A stretch of 64,000 nt of DNA from Stenopsyche tienmushanensis. Lineage: Eukaryota; Arthropoda; Insecta; Trichoptera; Stenopsychidae. The stretch is from assembly GCA_008973525.1 (NCBI GenBank), contig WACJ01000120.1, forward strand, positions 744,001-808,000, given 5' to 3'. Each line of letters begins with the position of its first letter. Position 1 is the first letter of the stretch. The notes beneath the pieces were generated by a model. That model did no database searches and was not told the origin of the DNA. It saw nothing but the letters and a program-made list of their open reading frames with translations. Of this stretch, positions 44,801 to 53,730 are shown piece after piece. The position numbers were made by a program, and so were the translations under genes.

Positions 44801-46550
44801 ATGCTTTTTCAATACCATATAAAAAATAATGTGACAGTCTACGAAGAACATCTATGAGATTTAGGATAACAGAAAATGCCAACAATGGTTGCAAAATAAG
44901 AGCTATTTAGCCCATGTTTTCATAATATAATGACGTGATGAGAAATTCAAACGCGACGGAAAAGAAATAATGACTAAAACATGAACTATTTCAACCCCCA
45001 AACGATCGTTGCATTCATAAATGTGCCATTTATGTGTATGGTTAGAATTGAATGAGAATAAATCCATACTCGTTGGATTTCGCACTGTCTGGTTTTTATC
45101 TATTTCGTCATATGAATCATTTTTGAATCAGAAATTTAATTCTAGGGATGCTTTAAAAATCGCAATCAAAACCCACTAGAAGGACATAACTAAAAGTTAA
45201 AATTAAAAGAACGGTGGCAGAAGATGATAGATATCTTATCATTCTGAATTGCATTAAAAACGACATTACGCATGGTATTAATAATATGAAAATTGTCTAG
45301 CTTCTTTGAAAATTTAAAATTTCAATTAACAAATCGCGATTCTTGAAATTTGAAGAATTCACAAAAAGATCGACTGATGAAAGACGTGGAGTGATTGTTT
45401 TTGGTGTTGAATTTATAAGAGATATTGGCATCCACGTTCGGAGGTTTTGGTCATTGATGGGTCAATTATCATCAAATTTGTCGGTATTTTTAATGATTTA
45501 GTTTCGTTGTTTGTTTTTTGAGATTTCGTACAACTTTTTCCAGATTGTCACAGGCTGTAAAGATCATATTCGCCATCGCCATCTTCATATCATATGGTCT
45601 GCAGTGTTACGTCCCTGTTGAAATTCTGTGGAATACATACGTCATAAAATGGATCAAAGACAGCCAACATAAGCTCGCTTATGAATACCTTCTTAGATTG
45701 GCAGTCGTCTTGTCTACTTGTAAGTTATACAAATATATATTTTTTGATTTATTCACAAATATGCGAATTTAATGAGCATTTATTGCGTGTGCGAGGGTAT
45801 CAATTTTTCTTGTTGTTGCATTATTTGTTGCATATAAAGCGCATCGCATTCGTTTATTTTTGTATATTTTATAAAAATATATAAATGGCATATGTTTGAT
45901 TGATTTTTTACAGTTGTTTTGGCAGTGGCCATTCCTAGACTAGGATTGTTCATTTCTTTGTTTGGAGCACTCTGTCTTTCGGCCATGGGGATTGCTTTTC
46001 CGGCTATCATCGAATTGTGCGTGGCATGGCCTGACAAATTAGGGCCTTACAAATGGCTGCTAATAAAAGACATTCTTCTAATCCTTTTCGGCCTCGTTGG
46101 CTTAGTCACCGGAACCTATACGAGTTTAGTGGAGATCGTCAAATCATTTATGTGAGCCATCAAGAAAACGCCGTCGTTGTCCTTTAAGACAATTGCTATT
46201 CAGATTGACGGCCAACGGCATATTCACGGTAAACCCATTTTCAGCAAAAACGTAGCCAAAATCTTCTTGAATCCAGAAAACACAAAAGATAAAATCTTCA
46301 GCGGTTGTTCACCAATAGTTGATGCTTTTCTAAGCCTGCATGTTTCTAAAAGACTCACACAGGGTCTCTAAACTAAAAAGCCAAACGTGACTAATGCTTA
46401 CTTAAATGTTAAATAAATACTTTAGTGTGTAAAAAATTAATGAAATGTTTGTTAAATACTATAATTGTTGGAAAAAGTTAAAGTTGTAACTATCAACGTG
46501 TTGTAATATCAGAAAGGATTCGAAATCAACAAAAACACATAAACAATAAA
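38811..46550 (+). CDS. SLC36-type proton-coupled amino-acid transporter (8 coding exons, 462 aa)
   Basis: Joining 38835-38899, 39361-39456, 40897-41047, 42952-43158, 43230-43502, 43582-43760, 45544-45719 and 45914-46155 gives 1389 nt (462 residues plus stop) with all seven junctions in phase. The protein has a polar N-tail (residues 1-55), then HLLKGSLGTGILAMPQAF, the conserved first helix of SLC36/AAAP carriers (GTGIL at 68-72). Eleven hydrophobic segments in total fit the family's 11 membrane helices, and 462 residues is a usual length. Relatives (fly pathetic and CG-type paralogs, mammalian PATs) carry small neutral amino acids with protons across plasma or lysosomal membranes; the substrate here is inferred. 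The 5' UTR exon(s) lie upstream and were not found. Poly(A) signals AATAAA occur at 46412 and 46545. The exact paralog is uncertain. Confidence 0.95.
39361..39456 (+). CDS. SLC36-like gene, coding exon 2
   Basis: Acceptor actcatttcag, donor gtaagt. It encodes the acidic N-terminal tail including NDPDTIPINSGSDEDYNPHL. This region is variable in the family and is cytosolic in known members. Confidence 0.88.
39735..39995 (+). repeat. interspersed repeat A, copy 3 (SLC36 intron 2)
   Basis: This matches copy 1 (31744) through ccaccttgtatcgaaagtag, acgacgtttattca and gtagacaaaaaagcaacttt, then more loosely to aaatgggtacataattt. It lies between SLC36 coding exons 2 and 3 in the sense orientation. 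Confidence 0.7.
40897..41047 (+). CDS. SLC36-like gene, coding exon 3 (TM1-TM2)
   Basis: Acceptor gttcgttgtgttaaag, donor gtaagt. It encodes NVETLIHLLKGSLGTGILAM and on through helix 2 (GVINTILIGILCTYCLHVL). The GTGIL motif forms the unwound substrate site in this transporter fold. Confidence 0.95.
41870..42904 (+). mobile_element. mariner element in SLC36 intron 3, with nested Tigger
   Basis: Terminal repeats CTCAATAAGTTCGTAGGATG (41870) and the inverse atcctacaaacttattgag (ending 42904) bound the element. The N-terminus gives HYFLMLKDRLQAKKWLDKCY and, after a frame change, KLRDITDTLKISEDSV, HLFMRKLCSN and LPRLLTADQK, the mariner helix-turn-helix region. The end gives EKRWNKCM, the mariner C-terminus. 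The catalytic core between is replaced by a Tigger fragment (about 42392-42836). It ends 47 bp before SLC36 exon 4. It is of the same family as the relics at 13104 and 63735. Confidence 0.88.
42392..42836 (+). mobile_element. Tigger/pogo-type fragment nested in the mariner
   Basis: The reading IFNADEISLNWLNKLPKKSL matches the pogo/Tigger first catalytic region (NADE), and KRGKALLLLDNGP matches the second (LLLLDNAPSH). The 3' end ccggataatcgacgttctac followed by tg is a Tigger-type terminal repeat next to TA. The left terminus is missing, so the fragment is truncated where it meets mariner sequence. A nested insertion followed by deletion is the simplest history. Confidence 0.78.
42952..43158 (+). 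CDS. SLC36-like gene, coding exon 4 (TM3)
   Basis: Acceptor tttatttccgagtttag, donor gtatat. Phase 0 at both ends. It encodes VRAQYELCKRRRVPVLTYPD, the loop following helix 2, then helix 3 (FMIVYQLGICCVYIVFVAT). Confidence 0.95.
43230..43502 (+). CDS. SLC36-like gene, coding exon 5 (TM4-TM6)
   Basis: Acceptor tcttatttcag, donor gtaaat. It encodes 91 residues in phase 0: CILLLPLFGLNLIRNLKLLA, FSTFANIITFIGFAIILYYV and FFGTTLFALEAVGV. The motif FxGTxxFAxEgigvv in helix 6 is characteristic of SLC36 carriers. Confidence 0.96.
43582..43760 (+). CDS. SLC36-like gene, coding exon 6 (TM7), weak donor
   Basis: Acceptor tatattttcag. It encodes IIALENNMKTPASFGGYFGV, helix 7 and GSITLNLPQDD. The donor gttcgt departs from gtaagt, but it is the only one that keeps the frame with exon 7, giving QDDILSQAV, the expected family sequence. 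Confidence 0.92.
44680..45275 (+). pseudogene. mariner relic in SLC36 intron 6
   Basis: Ends CCCCATAAGTAACGTCGTTT (44680) and the inverse form aaaaacgacattacgcatgg (ending 45275) are mariner-type terminal repeats. Near 45063-45180 the + strand gives NPYSLDFALSGFYLFRHMNH and FNSRDALKIAIKTH, the C-terminal region. The third catalytic Asp is changed (LSG where APSD is usual) and the N-terminal half is not recognisable. Confidence 0.82.
45544..45719 (+). CDS. SLC36-like gene, coding exon 7 (TM8-TM9)
   Basis: Acceptor caactttttccag, donor gtaagt. It encodes LSQAVKIIFAIAIFISYGLQ, CYVPVEILWNTYV and LLRLAVVLST. The CYVP(V/I)EI segment in helix 8 is conserved in the family. Confidence 0.95.
45914..46155 (+). 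CDS. SLC36-like gene, last coding exon (TM9-TM11 and stop)
   Basis: Acceptor gattttttacag. It completes a Phe codon, then encodes VLAVAIPRLGLFISLFGALC, GIAFPAIIEL and the last helix ILLILFGLVGLVTGTYTSLV, ending KSFM and TGA at 46153-46155. A short C-tail is usual. Confidence 0.95.
46412..46550 (+). promoter_or_regulatory. SLC36-like gene poly(A) signals
   Basis: AATAAA occurs at 46412-46417 and again at 46545-46550, 257 and 390 bp after the stop codon. Either could direct cleavage; which is used cannot be told from sequence. Confidence 0.6.
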
Positions 46551-46569
46551 GATAAATACATTCGAAGTC

Positions 46570-46760
46570 CATCGCGGTTAGACATTTGCACTGCCCCATT
46601 GAGCGTGTCGCCACATTTCAACTCATCAATCTAGGCGCGCGCATGCGCAGATGATAAAAGATGCTGTTTCGACGCGATCGCTTCGGGCGCACACGGGTGT
46701 GTGCACTTACATGTTCGACGTGATGCCATCCACATGCGAACAGAACAAACCCAATAGACT
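46570..46760. promoter_or_regulatory. CpG-rich segment with NRF-1-type site
   Basis: Immediately after the SLC36 3' end, CpG density rises sharply (ggcgcgcgcatgcgc, gacgcgatcgcttcgggcgc). CGCGCATGCGCA at 46638-46649 is an exact fit to the palindromic NRF-1 consensus YGCGCAYGCGCR. On the minus strand a consensus donor CAT|GTAAGT lies near 46709. The position between a poly(A) site and a large gene-free stretch suits a promoter. An 82-codon + frame (46651-46899) shows no family. Confidence 0.4.
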
Positions 46761-49574
46761 GCTACTTAAAAATAATGAAAACGGAACAATTGCACATATT
46801 CTAAAAAATCACAAAAGGTGGTGCAGCATAAAAAAATTAGCCAATTCACCCAGCATTCAAAATTACCTCCTCTTGGATATATTTAGCGTACATGTTTAAT
46901 CTAAATCTAATTGTTACTAAATTTAATGATCGTGTCAACACAACGAGTGGAGCAACATTGAAAAATCGCCCCAAATTTAATAGCATAACTGATGCATAAT
47001 TGTTATTGCTTTAGAGACGAACGCAACCATATCTAAATCATATCGAGCTACAAAAATAAACATCTAAATTAATTCTTCAAAGATGGAGATGTTTATTTTT
47101 GTTATTTCAGACAGATTATCTCATTTTTATTCTGTTTAATTTGCACAACGATTCTGTAATAGCATAAAATAAATCATTTTAATTTTTCATCAATATTGGT
47201 TTTTTTTTATCAGCATAAGATTCTCATTGATGGCTGTGGCTTTAAATAATTCCATGTTATAGAGATTGTTAAAGATAGAAATCTTTATTGCAAAGAAGAC
47301 TCTCCAGTCATATCCAAATGACAGTGTTAACGTTTATAGTATTGAGTTTAGATGAATTCCTTCATCAACAATTAATACATCTGAATGACTAAAATTGAAA
47401 TCAACATCTAAAATTTTCCAGTTGTGCAATTTTTGGATGTTTAATTTTATTTGATTTGTTCAACCAATTCCAGTTGTATTTTTCCCAATGAAATAACTCT
47501 TCAATTCAGTAGTTGTCAATTATTATAAAACTCTAAATTTTAGTATCTATTAAAAATATCAGCGTTGAATTGCATTCGACTTTAGCCATAAATTCAATAC
47601 TTGCATTTGATGACACGATTCCATCATAGTTTCTATCCAGTGTGAGTATTATTACATTTTTTAATAATGATGATGGTCCATCTAATGATTGAAGACAAGT
47701 TCTTTGTGAAATCATTGTCCAGTCGATTGAGTTCATCTATGGTATCTGTTGTATAAACATATCATAGTCTAAGTTTTATTATTGAACGGCGAATTTATTG
47801 ACATTTGGGAATCACAATGAAGTCATTTTCTTCATTTGAAATACCTATTATTTTATAAATTAAATTTGGGGATGATTTTTTTTGCACCGTTAGTTAAATG
47901 CATGTTTCCTCTGTAGTTATCAATTACTTGGCGAAAACATGATTTTGCCTTAATTTTAACTATAATACGCTCAAACATGAGTTTTAATTTATTTGATTGC
48001 TAATCTTAAATAATATATGTTTAATTATATCGTATTGTTTTAACATAATTAGATAAAGAGTAAATTAACCTGTTAATTGTATTGTTAAAATATGAATCCT
48101 TTGCTAATTGCAATTGTTTTTTAGCTTTAATGACGCATATTTGCTATGCATTCAAGCCTAGCTTAACTAAATATAATAGATAATATAAATATGATTTTAT
48201 TCGCTCAATATTCATACATTTTAATGTGTTATTTTTATAGAATCTGTCACCACCTTTTAGCTGTACGTAATAATGAAATTGTCAATTTTTCTATTGTGTT
48301 AAATATATTTGCTACAATAAACCAAGACATTGTTTAATTTATACTTCAAACCTCTTCCTAGACATTTTTTTCATAACAAATCATCCATTCTTTGAATTCT
48401 GATAAAATCATGGATCTGTATCCAAATTAGATATTGGGATATCAATATTCGATTTGGATATAAAACCTTATCTTATAAATGATCCTGTTATGGTATCGTT
48501 CAATTAAAACATTTCTAATTGATATTCATATGCTTCTTTAAATCTATATAAATAATTAATAGGGGATGATTACTAACATACTTTTTCAAGCACAATAAAC
48601 TAATTTTTTAGCGTTAAGCAAGGCTTTAGGAGGTTGAATAGTTTTTGTCTTTTCGAGACAGCTACTATTTTTTAAGCTTAAAATTATTTAAAAAAAATAA
48701 GAATTTAAGACTGAAATGGGTCAAAACTTTAGGCCTCAACTTTTGTAAAGAGGTATATTAAATTAATGTTTATTAAACCTAATTAGAAACACGTGACAAT
48801 CTTGATAAAGTAATTCAAACAGAGCTATCTAAATAAATATATGCTGATTTATAATATGGCAAATGTATAATGATGTACGTATTCGTATTTAATTTTAAGG
48901 GGAAGCGTTTAAATCTGTACATCTACTTAATAAATATTTATCCTATATAATGGAGACCATTAAATATATATTTTTCCCCAAAAATAAATCAGATTTAAAT
49001 TAATATGAGAGTCAATAAATATGATTCTTCAGATGTATTTTGCATGTAGCATTTTGAAAGCAGATTTGCATGTAATCAAATCATAATTAAAAAGAAATTC
49101 AATAGAAGTTATAATTCATGAAGAATTTACAATAGACGCCTATTTTAGAAAAGTGTTTTCTAAGACAAATTCATATCGAATTATGTCCTAATGAGCTTAA
49201 TACGCAATTAAATCAGGAATATTAATCATTTTTAGAATTCGGTCTCAAAATTTTTCTTGGAAATACGAATAATATTATTTTAATCGATCATAATAAAACT
49301 TGTCATTGAAAATACATCATGTGAAATTGAAGAAATCCTATAAGAAAATATCAATAGTGCCAAAAATACATGCCGTTTTTACATTTCTGTTTAGAAAATG
49401 TATTTAAGGGGTGTAAGTTTTTTTGCTAATGCCTCAAAATGGAAACAAATCAAACTCATATTCAACATTTACTTTATTTTTATTTTCAAAAAAGGCTAAT
49501 CTGCCTCTAGTGACTATAGGGAGATGACTGTATACTAAATGAACATGCAGAAAGTGATTTACCAGACTTCGATC
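46761..49574. other. no gene recognised (2.8 kb)
   Basis: AT-rich sequence with no exon-like frames supported by splice signals, no RNA genes and no repeats matching others here. Confidence 0.5.
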
Positions 49575-49925
49575 GGGTAATTTTTCATTGCTGGATGAAT
49601 CAGGTCCTGGGAGGACTAAAACACTAGATAACGATGTTCTGCGAGATTTGGTGGAGACCAGGTCTTTCCATTGATGGATTAGCTGAGGGACTTGGATCAA
49701 CTCACTTAACTGTGTATCAACATTTGTTCAACATCACCTTATTCCTCCGATATCGTTCCTTCAGATTTTAATTTGTTTCCCATATTAAAGCAGTTTTTGA
49801 ATACGACTATTTTTCGAATTTGGAAGAAATAAAAACTGCCTTTCTTCGTTTTTTGCTTCTAAACCGAAGAATTTCTATAACAGGGGGATTCAAAAATAGT
49901 TAACCAGATGGAAAACTCGGCACGC
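49575..49925 (+). pseudogene. mariner relic with N-terminus joined to C-terminus
   Basis: DESGPGRTKTLDNDVLRDLV and LAEGLGSTHLTVYQHL are the linker and helix-turn-helix of a mariner transposase. They are followed within a few bases (about 49726-49734) by SPYSSDIVPSDFNLFPILKQ, the third catalytic region, and a tail with RGFKNS/IQKxxNRW-like residues. The whole central catalytic core is missing. Frameshifts occur between blocks. The minus frame at 49434-49700 is a shadow. Confidence 0.78.
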
Positions 49926-50248
49926 ATTTTTTGCACTACCGATTTTATAATGATATATTTTTACATTTATATTACAAAAATAATGAATCCATTTCAGTAG
50001 AAATGGTTCGATTCGCCCAGATTTCCTCTGCCTACAATTTATAATATATTCTTATATATCTTTATGAACAAAGTCACTAGATATAACACGAAAAAACCTT
50101 ATCATTAAAGCTTAAATTATTCATGATAATACATCTTTCATCGCCAGTCACATTCTAAATACAGTTAAATTACGTTGTGGTGTTGCCTTTGTATTGCGGT
50201 GGAAATATATTCTTTCTTGAATTCCAAAAGCAACATTTCTAAAGATCA
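49926..50248. other. region upstream of the hAT-like ORF, no defined element end
   Basis: AT-rich. I searched for hAT-type ends (CAG or TAGGG starts) and an 8-bp duplication matching the region after 51907 and found none. An in-frame stop TAA lies two codons before the ATG at 50249. Confidence 0.4.
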
Positions 50249-51871
50249 ATGGAGAAACACTTTAGCAGATTTAAAGGAAAATCTTCTTCGGTTTCCAGTA
50301 TGAACCAGTACAATATACCTTCATGCAGTGGGACTCAGGGAACACGTAAAAAGAAATCCAAAACAACTAATTTGAATCCTAAAAATGATCACGTTTCATC
50401 GTACAAAATGGCTTATATAGTTTCTAAGTATAAGTTGCGTCATTCAATAGGACATGATTTCATGCTATCAAAAACTAGCTCAATAATACAAGCGATCGTC
50501 AACGATTTGTCCCCAAGCCAACTTAAAAGGATTCCAGATTATGCACCGAGAGAAAAAGTTGATCATATGGCCGAAGATGTTTGCGATCAATTGATTAAGA
50601 AACTGAAGACTACTTATTTTGCATTGCAAATTGATGAATCAACGGAAATAGCCGATGATGCTTATTTGATTGCATATGTGCGGTACGTCGAGAGTGGTGA
50701 TATTAAAGAAGATTTGTTAATTTGCAAGCCAGTCGATGACGAAATAGACGAGAGAGATATTTTCGAAACCTTCAACGATTTTTTCGACGATAAAAAAATC
50801 CCATGGAAAAACTGCATCGGCATTTGCACCGATGCGTCTGTATCAACGTTCAGACGAAATATTCAAATGCAGATGCTGTTTAAAAATGTGACCCCCCGTG
50901 TCATTTGGACACACTGCACACTCCACAGACAATCTATCGTATCGAAGCTCATGAGTGAAAATTTACATACAGTATTTCAAACCATCGTAAGCGCAATCAG
51001 AATTGTTAGAAGCAATTCGGGGAAGCTGTGGGAGAAGATATGTAATAATTTGAGACCAGAAATCACAGCGGATTCATATTATTGTGAGGCACAATGGCTC
51101 ACCTACGCCGGTGTAATTCAGAAGGTATTTGATTTGAAGGCAGATATAGCAATATTTCTACTCAAAGGAAACAAAGATGAAGCGGGCTCCTTTTGCAAAA
51201 AGGATTTTCAAGTGAAATTTGCATATCTGGTGGATATATTTGATAAGATGAGAATTTTTCGTGAATCGATACACGGTATTTATATGAATACTTTGACGCA
51301 AAAATACAAAGCGTTCGCTTTTATGAACGACGTAGAGATTTGGATAGCAAATATACACGCCGAAGTCTATGACATGTTTCCTAATTTGCAACGTACTTGC
51401 TTGGGATACGATATGGGAGATTGTAAAATCACGTTTATCAATCATTTGATCGTCCTGCGGGGGCAATTCTCTTCCAGTTTAAACGCCATTGATTTTTATA
51501 AATACGCTTGGATACGAAATCCATTTATCCCATTTGAAACGTTCAATAATGGCTATGATCTTACCACGGCGCAAGTGGAAGCTCTACATTTTTTGCCATA
51601 TGACAACGAGTCGAAAAAAGCATTTGATTGTCAAAATCTTCTTCCGTCCTGGCTGAAATTAAGGGAAATGTTACCTGATGTGGCAAACAAAGCAATTCAA
51701 ATCTTAATACCGTTCGTAAATTCTGATTTGTGTGAAACAACATTTTCTACCTTGGCTAATATGAGAATAAAAGATCGATCTCCAAGAACGATTGAAAATG
51801 AATTGCGAGTAACATTATCAACAATATCACCTCGATTTGATCAAATTTGCTCTCCACTTGGGCACAATTAA
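50249..51871 (+). CDS. intact hAT transposase-like protein (ZBED/FAM200-like), 540 aa
   Basis: The frame is uninterrupted. An N-tail (1-50, Ser/Lys-rich) holds no C2H2 BED zinc finger, although family members usually start with one. SYKMAYIVSK (51-60) starts the conserved body. Catalytic-core residues are visible: ALQIDEST (Asp129), IGICTDAS (Asp195), HCTLHR (Cys223, His226), EAQWLTYAG (Trp283), and SDLCETTFSTL (Glu496) in the C-terminal hATC region, followed by ELRVTLSTISPRFDQIC. Related proteins (ZBED5/8, FAM200, SCAND3-type) are either Buster-like transposases or their domesticated descendants. Two AATAAA signals (51878 and 51901) follow the stop. No terminal repeats were found. It may be a recent insertion, an exapted host gene, or a Buster copy whose 5' exon is elsewhere. 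Confidence 0.9.
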   Translation: MEKHFSRFKGKSSSVSSMNQYNIPSCSGTQGTRKKKSKTTNLNPKNDHVSSYKMAYIVSKYKLRHSIGHDFMLSKTSSIIQAIVNDLSPSQLKRIPDYAPREKVDHMAEDVCDQLIKKLKTTYFALQIDESTEIADDAYLIAYVRYVESGDIKEDLLICKPVDDEIDERDIFETFNDFFDDKKIPWKNCIGICTDASVSTFRRNIQMQMLFKNVTPRVIWTHCTLHRQSIVSKLMSENLHTVFQTIVSAIRIVRSNSGKLWEKICNNLRPEITADSYYCEAQWLTYAGVIQKVFDLKADIAIFLLKGNKDEAGSFCKKDFQVKFAYLVDIFDKMRIFRESIHGIYMNTLTQKYKAFAFMNDVEIWIANIHAEVYDMFPNLQRTCLGYDMGDCKITFINHLIVLRGQFSSSLNAIDFYKYAWIRNPFIPFETFNNGYDLTTAQVEALHFLPYDNESKKAFDCQNLLPSWLKLREMLPDVANKAIQILIPFVNSDLCETTFSTLANMRIKDRSPRTIENELRVTLSTISPRFDQICSPLGHN

Positions 51872-51906
51872 AAAGTTAATAAATTGTATACATATATATC
51901 AATAAA

Positions 51907-52330
51907 CTATTGTATTATTAAGCGTTTCATTTAAATTATCTTATTTTATTTGACTTTATCGTTTGAAGAACTTTTCGTATTTTCACTAAACTCTTATCGC
52001 GAATACAAAATAATTCAAAATCAATGCTTAATTATGCTTACACTTAAGGTAATTTGTGCGATATTTTGGGGGGGATTTCAATCAAACTTTTTTAAAGTAT
52101 CACAATGTTATCGTACGTTTTTCTAGCGATTACGATTATCTTCAAATGGTTCTTCTCTTTATCTTGTATTAAAGACTAAATCACTAAGCCAGGTGGAAAA
52201 GAGGTGCGAAGATCCTATGGACAAGACGACAGACATCAGACAGCGACTGACTGGATTGGGGGCTTATTATTAATCGAACCCATTTCCTGCGCTGCTGTAT
52301 GATCTGTTCCAGGTTATCCCGGACTAGCTA
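51907..52330. other. no gene recognised
   Basis: AT-rich to about 52180, then more balanced composition leading into the G+C-rich segment that follows. No terminal repeat for the hAT-like ORF is visible. Confidence 0.45.
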
Positions 52331-52880
52331 CACAAAGAGTGTCTTCCACTGATTTAGCCCCACGAGAAACGCTGCGCGCGGAGCATCCAGGTGCCCACCC
52401 CTTTTGCTCCACGCCCTCCAGAGGAAGCAAGGTTTCCGCGGGAAAGACCAGCTTCAGACCATGTTCACCCGAAGGTGCGATGGATTATTCCGCAGGTTCC
52501 CTGCCACCACAAATCCAACCTCAGTTTGAAAGGGGCTGTAGCAGATAACGGACTGCAGGGGCTACCTCTTCCCCATGGTACTCGTATCGGTTCGGTCATT
52601 TTTAGTGCCTAGCCACGGAGACGAGTCGCCGTTCGAACAGCCTAAAACCGTTCTCCCCTGTTTGCCAAGGCTGATGAGGATAGTGGTGAGCCTTTGGCAC
52701 AATCTCCACCAACTACTGTAATCGGCTATTCCACACATTAGTTAATTATCACACACACAGAGTTATGTTAACCAACCCAACTCATGTTTGATGAGCAAAT
52801 CGACGAGGCGACGGCCCTCCCCCCCTGGGGTTTTATGGGTGGGCATCGTGGAGACCCACCCGGGATCATATGGATAGTCA
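52331..52880. repeat. G+C-rich retroelement-like segment, unclassified
   Basis: About 550 bp of clearly higher G+C than anywhere nearby (gagaaacgctgcgcgcggag, cggccctccccccctggggt). It reads like the untranslated or gag end of a LINE, with phrases such as gccaaggctgatgaggatag and tgggtgggcatcgtggagac. Open frames of 69 to 73 codons overlap in two frames and have no motif. I cannot assign a clade. Confidence 0.35.
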
Positions 52881-52920
52881 GTTTAAAGTTTGTCTAAAAA
52901 TTGTTCTCTTATGTATGTAC

Positions 52921-53340
52921 CAGCGGCGGATTTACCTGTAGACGTAGAAGACATACGCATTTCGGGCCCCAAAACTTTAAATGGCTTCAAAAAGTTTTTA
53001 TTCACTGCGTAATAAAGAGCTGTTGCCGCGTTTTGGAATTCCGGTACTTATTGTTCCCGGCTTTTTCTCCGCTTCAAATCTTGGATTTGGAATTAGAATA
53101 TTTCGCTGATTGGAATTCTAAGAATTAGACAATTTATCGGGAATGAGCCGGTTGAAATTCTAAGAATTACACTACACATTTTGCTGGTTTTCTCGAAAAG
53201 ATGCCGTTGCCTTCTTTCGGAATTCATGGACATTATTTTCCCGACTTTTCACATGGTTCAAATAATGGACTAAGGAAGTTTTTTTATTTTCTCGTGAAGA
53301 AAAAGCTTGCCGCGTTTTGAATAAATGGACTAAGTTTTTT
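52921..53340 (+). mobile_element. hAT-like element fragment, left end and body
   Basis: CAGCGGCGGATTTACCTGTA, followed by gacgtagaag and cgggcccc, is a hAT-type terminus (CAG start with a GGGCCCC block). The body (ggaattctaagaatt twice, gagccggttg, cttttcacatggttcaaat) matches the relic at 19914-20250 in inverted sense. No transposase coding remains in this part. The right end is not identified. Confidence 0.6.
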
Positions 53341-53501
53341 TCAAAAACAAATCTTATCCCAAGAAAGTTTTCTGAAGAACGATACACATGGCTTAATGAC
53401 TAAAACAGTGCGAAGATCCCATGGACAGTCAATTTAAAAATGTTATTTATTATTTCTGTACCTAACTAATATGTCAAGTATAACACAAAACAAATTGAAG
53501 A

Positions 53502-53729
53502 TCATTCCAAATCCTCTTGATAGAAATAAAGGTCATCCAATTGCGACATTTTCCTGAATAAAACATGAGGATTTTCATCAACCCAGATGTGAAAATTTTG
53601 CTTATTAACGAATCCATCCATTGTGAAATGAGCTCCATCGCTTAACAAAATTTGCTTGAAAACAATGAAACTTTCGTTCATTATTCGATAATAATGTAAA
53701 CGCAATTGTTGCAATGTAAATCTGTTCAT
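53502..53729 (-). pseudogene. Tc1/mariner-like transposase scrap (WLQQDGA family)
   Basis: The minus strand encodes 75 residues: ESFIVFKQILLSDGAHFTMD and GFVNKQNFHIWVDENPHVLF. These match the segment around the first catalytic Asp (usually SDEAHF, here SDGAHF) that is missing or broken in the 37880 copy. No terminal repeats were seen. The frame is open only across this piece. Confidence 0.75.
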
Positions 53730-53730
53730 A

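Noticed and set aside
51158..51743. Minus-strand frames within the hAT-like ORF
   Set aside because: Shadows of the 540-codon frame without motifs of their own.
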